Shown here: in pieces, positions 63,701-64,000 of the stretch | Position numbering within the stretch: the first letter of the stretch is position 1 | Layout: each line of letters starts with the position of its first letter | Assembly: GCF_043555985.1 (NCBI RefSeq) | Contig: NZ_JBIGIC010000010.1 | Span: 186,001 to 250,000, forward strand | Length of the DNA: 64,000 nt | Reading direction: 5' to 3' | Source: Pelomonas candidula | Lineage (GTDB): Bacteria; Pseudomonadota; Gammaproteobacteria; Burkholderiales; Burkholderiaceae_C | The notes under the pieces: model-generated | The model's database searches: none | What the model was told of the DNA's origin: nothing | What the model saw: only the letters and a program-made list of their open reading frames with translations | Position numbers and translations under genes: made by a program

Positions 63701-64000
63701 GCGGCGCGCTCCTCGGGCATCCAGTCCTGCGAGCCGGCATAGGCCTGCCAGCCTTCGCGGTGCTGGCGCATCTGCTCCAGGGCCTGGTCCAGGCGCCGGA
63801 CTTCCCGCTGGCAATCCAGCAGGGCGTTCTCGTGGGCGGTGCACAGCTGCTTCCAGGCCGCCAGTTCGGTGGGCTTGCAAAGGCCGGGGTCGAATCCGTC
63901 GAGCAGCGAGGCGACCTCGGCGTCCAGGCGCATCAGCGCGGACCAGTTGCGCGCGCGCGCGGCTTCGCGCAGGCAGCTGCCCATGCCGATCAGCTGCGCG
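63697..64000 (-). CDS. FliT-like chaperone (5' end outside window)
   Basis: The frame is open from the window edge and ends at TGA 63699-63697, giving at least 100 residues. An ATG at 63984 exists, but the same helical pattern (AQLIGMGSCLREAARARNWS) continues through it, so the true start is probably to the right. The remainder is helical, with WSALMRLDAEVASLLDGF and LDQALEQMRQHREGWQAYAG, resembling FliT-family chaperones. Its place before fliK equals lafD of lateral clusters. FliT call rests on pattern and position. Confidence 0.7.
   Translation of the reverse strand, partial: AQLIGMGSCLREAARARNWSALMRLDAEVASLLDGFDPGLCKPTELAAWKQLCTAHENALLDCQREVRRLDQALEQMRQHREGWQAYAGSQDWMPEERAA

Noticed and set aside
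57394..64000. Search for sigma-28 promoters (TAAA with GCCGATAA) in the flagellar locus
   Set aside because: No convincing match was seen before flgM, motA, flgB or flgA; gaps are too short and GC-rich. Promoters may lie right of the window or inside genes.

Overview
The window is about 64 kb of GC-rich bacterial chromosome. Gene content and gene order point to a betaproteobacterium of the order Burkholderiales: the order mlaFEDACB, the order pilB-pilC-pilD-coaE-zapD-yacG on one strand, pilMNOPQ running into aroK-aroB, and zwf-hexR facing tal-pgi. A Rubrivivax/Roseateles/Leptothrix-type lineage is a reasonable guess, but the sequence alone does not prove it. Genes are very tightly packed, and many neighbours share ATGA or GTGA stop/start overlaps.

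Layout, left to right. 0-2.6 kb: end of a peptide/nickel-type ABC importer operon (permease end, two ATPases). 2.6-5.5 kb: a tiny LptM-type lipoprotein gene, cyaY (frataxin) and mrcA (penicillin-binding protein 1A). 5.8-15.9 kb: a compact operon pilMNOPQ, a large Ig-like lipoprotein gene, aroK, aroB, dgt. 15.9-16.8 kb: a REP-associated tyrosine transposase unit with flanking motifs. 16.8-23.1 kb: gltB and gltD (glutamate synthase). 23.4-31.8 kb (minus strand): pilE, fimT, pilV, pilW, pilX, pilY1 and a TonB-C-terminal-domain gene. 32.1-36.0 kb: mlaFEDACB (phospholipid transport). 36.2-41.9 kb: hexR and zwf on the minus strand facing tal, pgi and a HAD hydrolase gene. 41.9-47.5 kb (minus): pilB, pilC, pilD, coaE, zapD, yacG. 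47.6-64.0 kb: a flagellar locus, almost entirely on the minus strand.

Three scattered loci together encode most of a type IVa pilus machine: alignment complex and secretin (pilMNOPQ), minor pilins and tip adhesin (pilE/fimT/pilVWX/pilY1), and extension ATPase, platform and prepilin peptidase (pilBCD). The retraction ATPases and the major pilin are not in the window.

The flagellar locus runs fliT-like, fliK, fliL, fliA, motA, motB, flgM, flgN, muramidase, (flgA inverted), flgBCDEFGHIJKL, then an unrecognised gene. The block fliK-fliL-fliA-motA-motB next to the flg genes is the order known for lateral (laf / Flag-2) flagellar clusters rather than for primary systems. It carries its own sigma-28, anti-sigma and stator genes. 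Export-apparatus, basal-body fli and flagellin genes are not seen and probably lie beyond the right edge. Its odd points are the FlgJ functions split over two distant genes, flgA inverted so that its start codon overlaps that of flgB, and the unknown 347-residue product at the end. I saw no tRNA, rRNA or CRISPR array.
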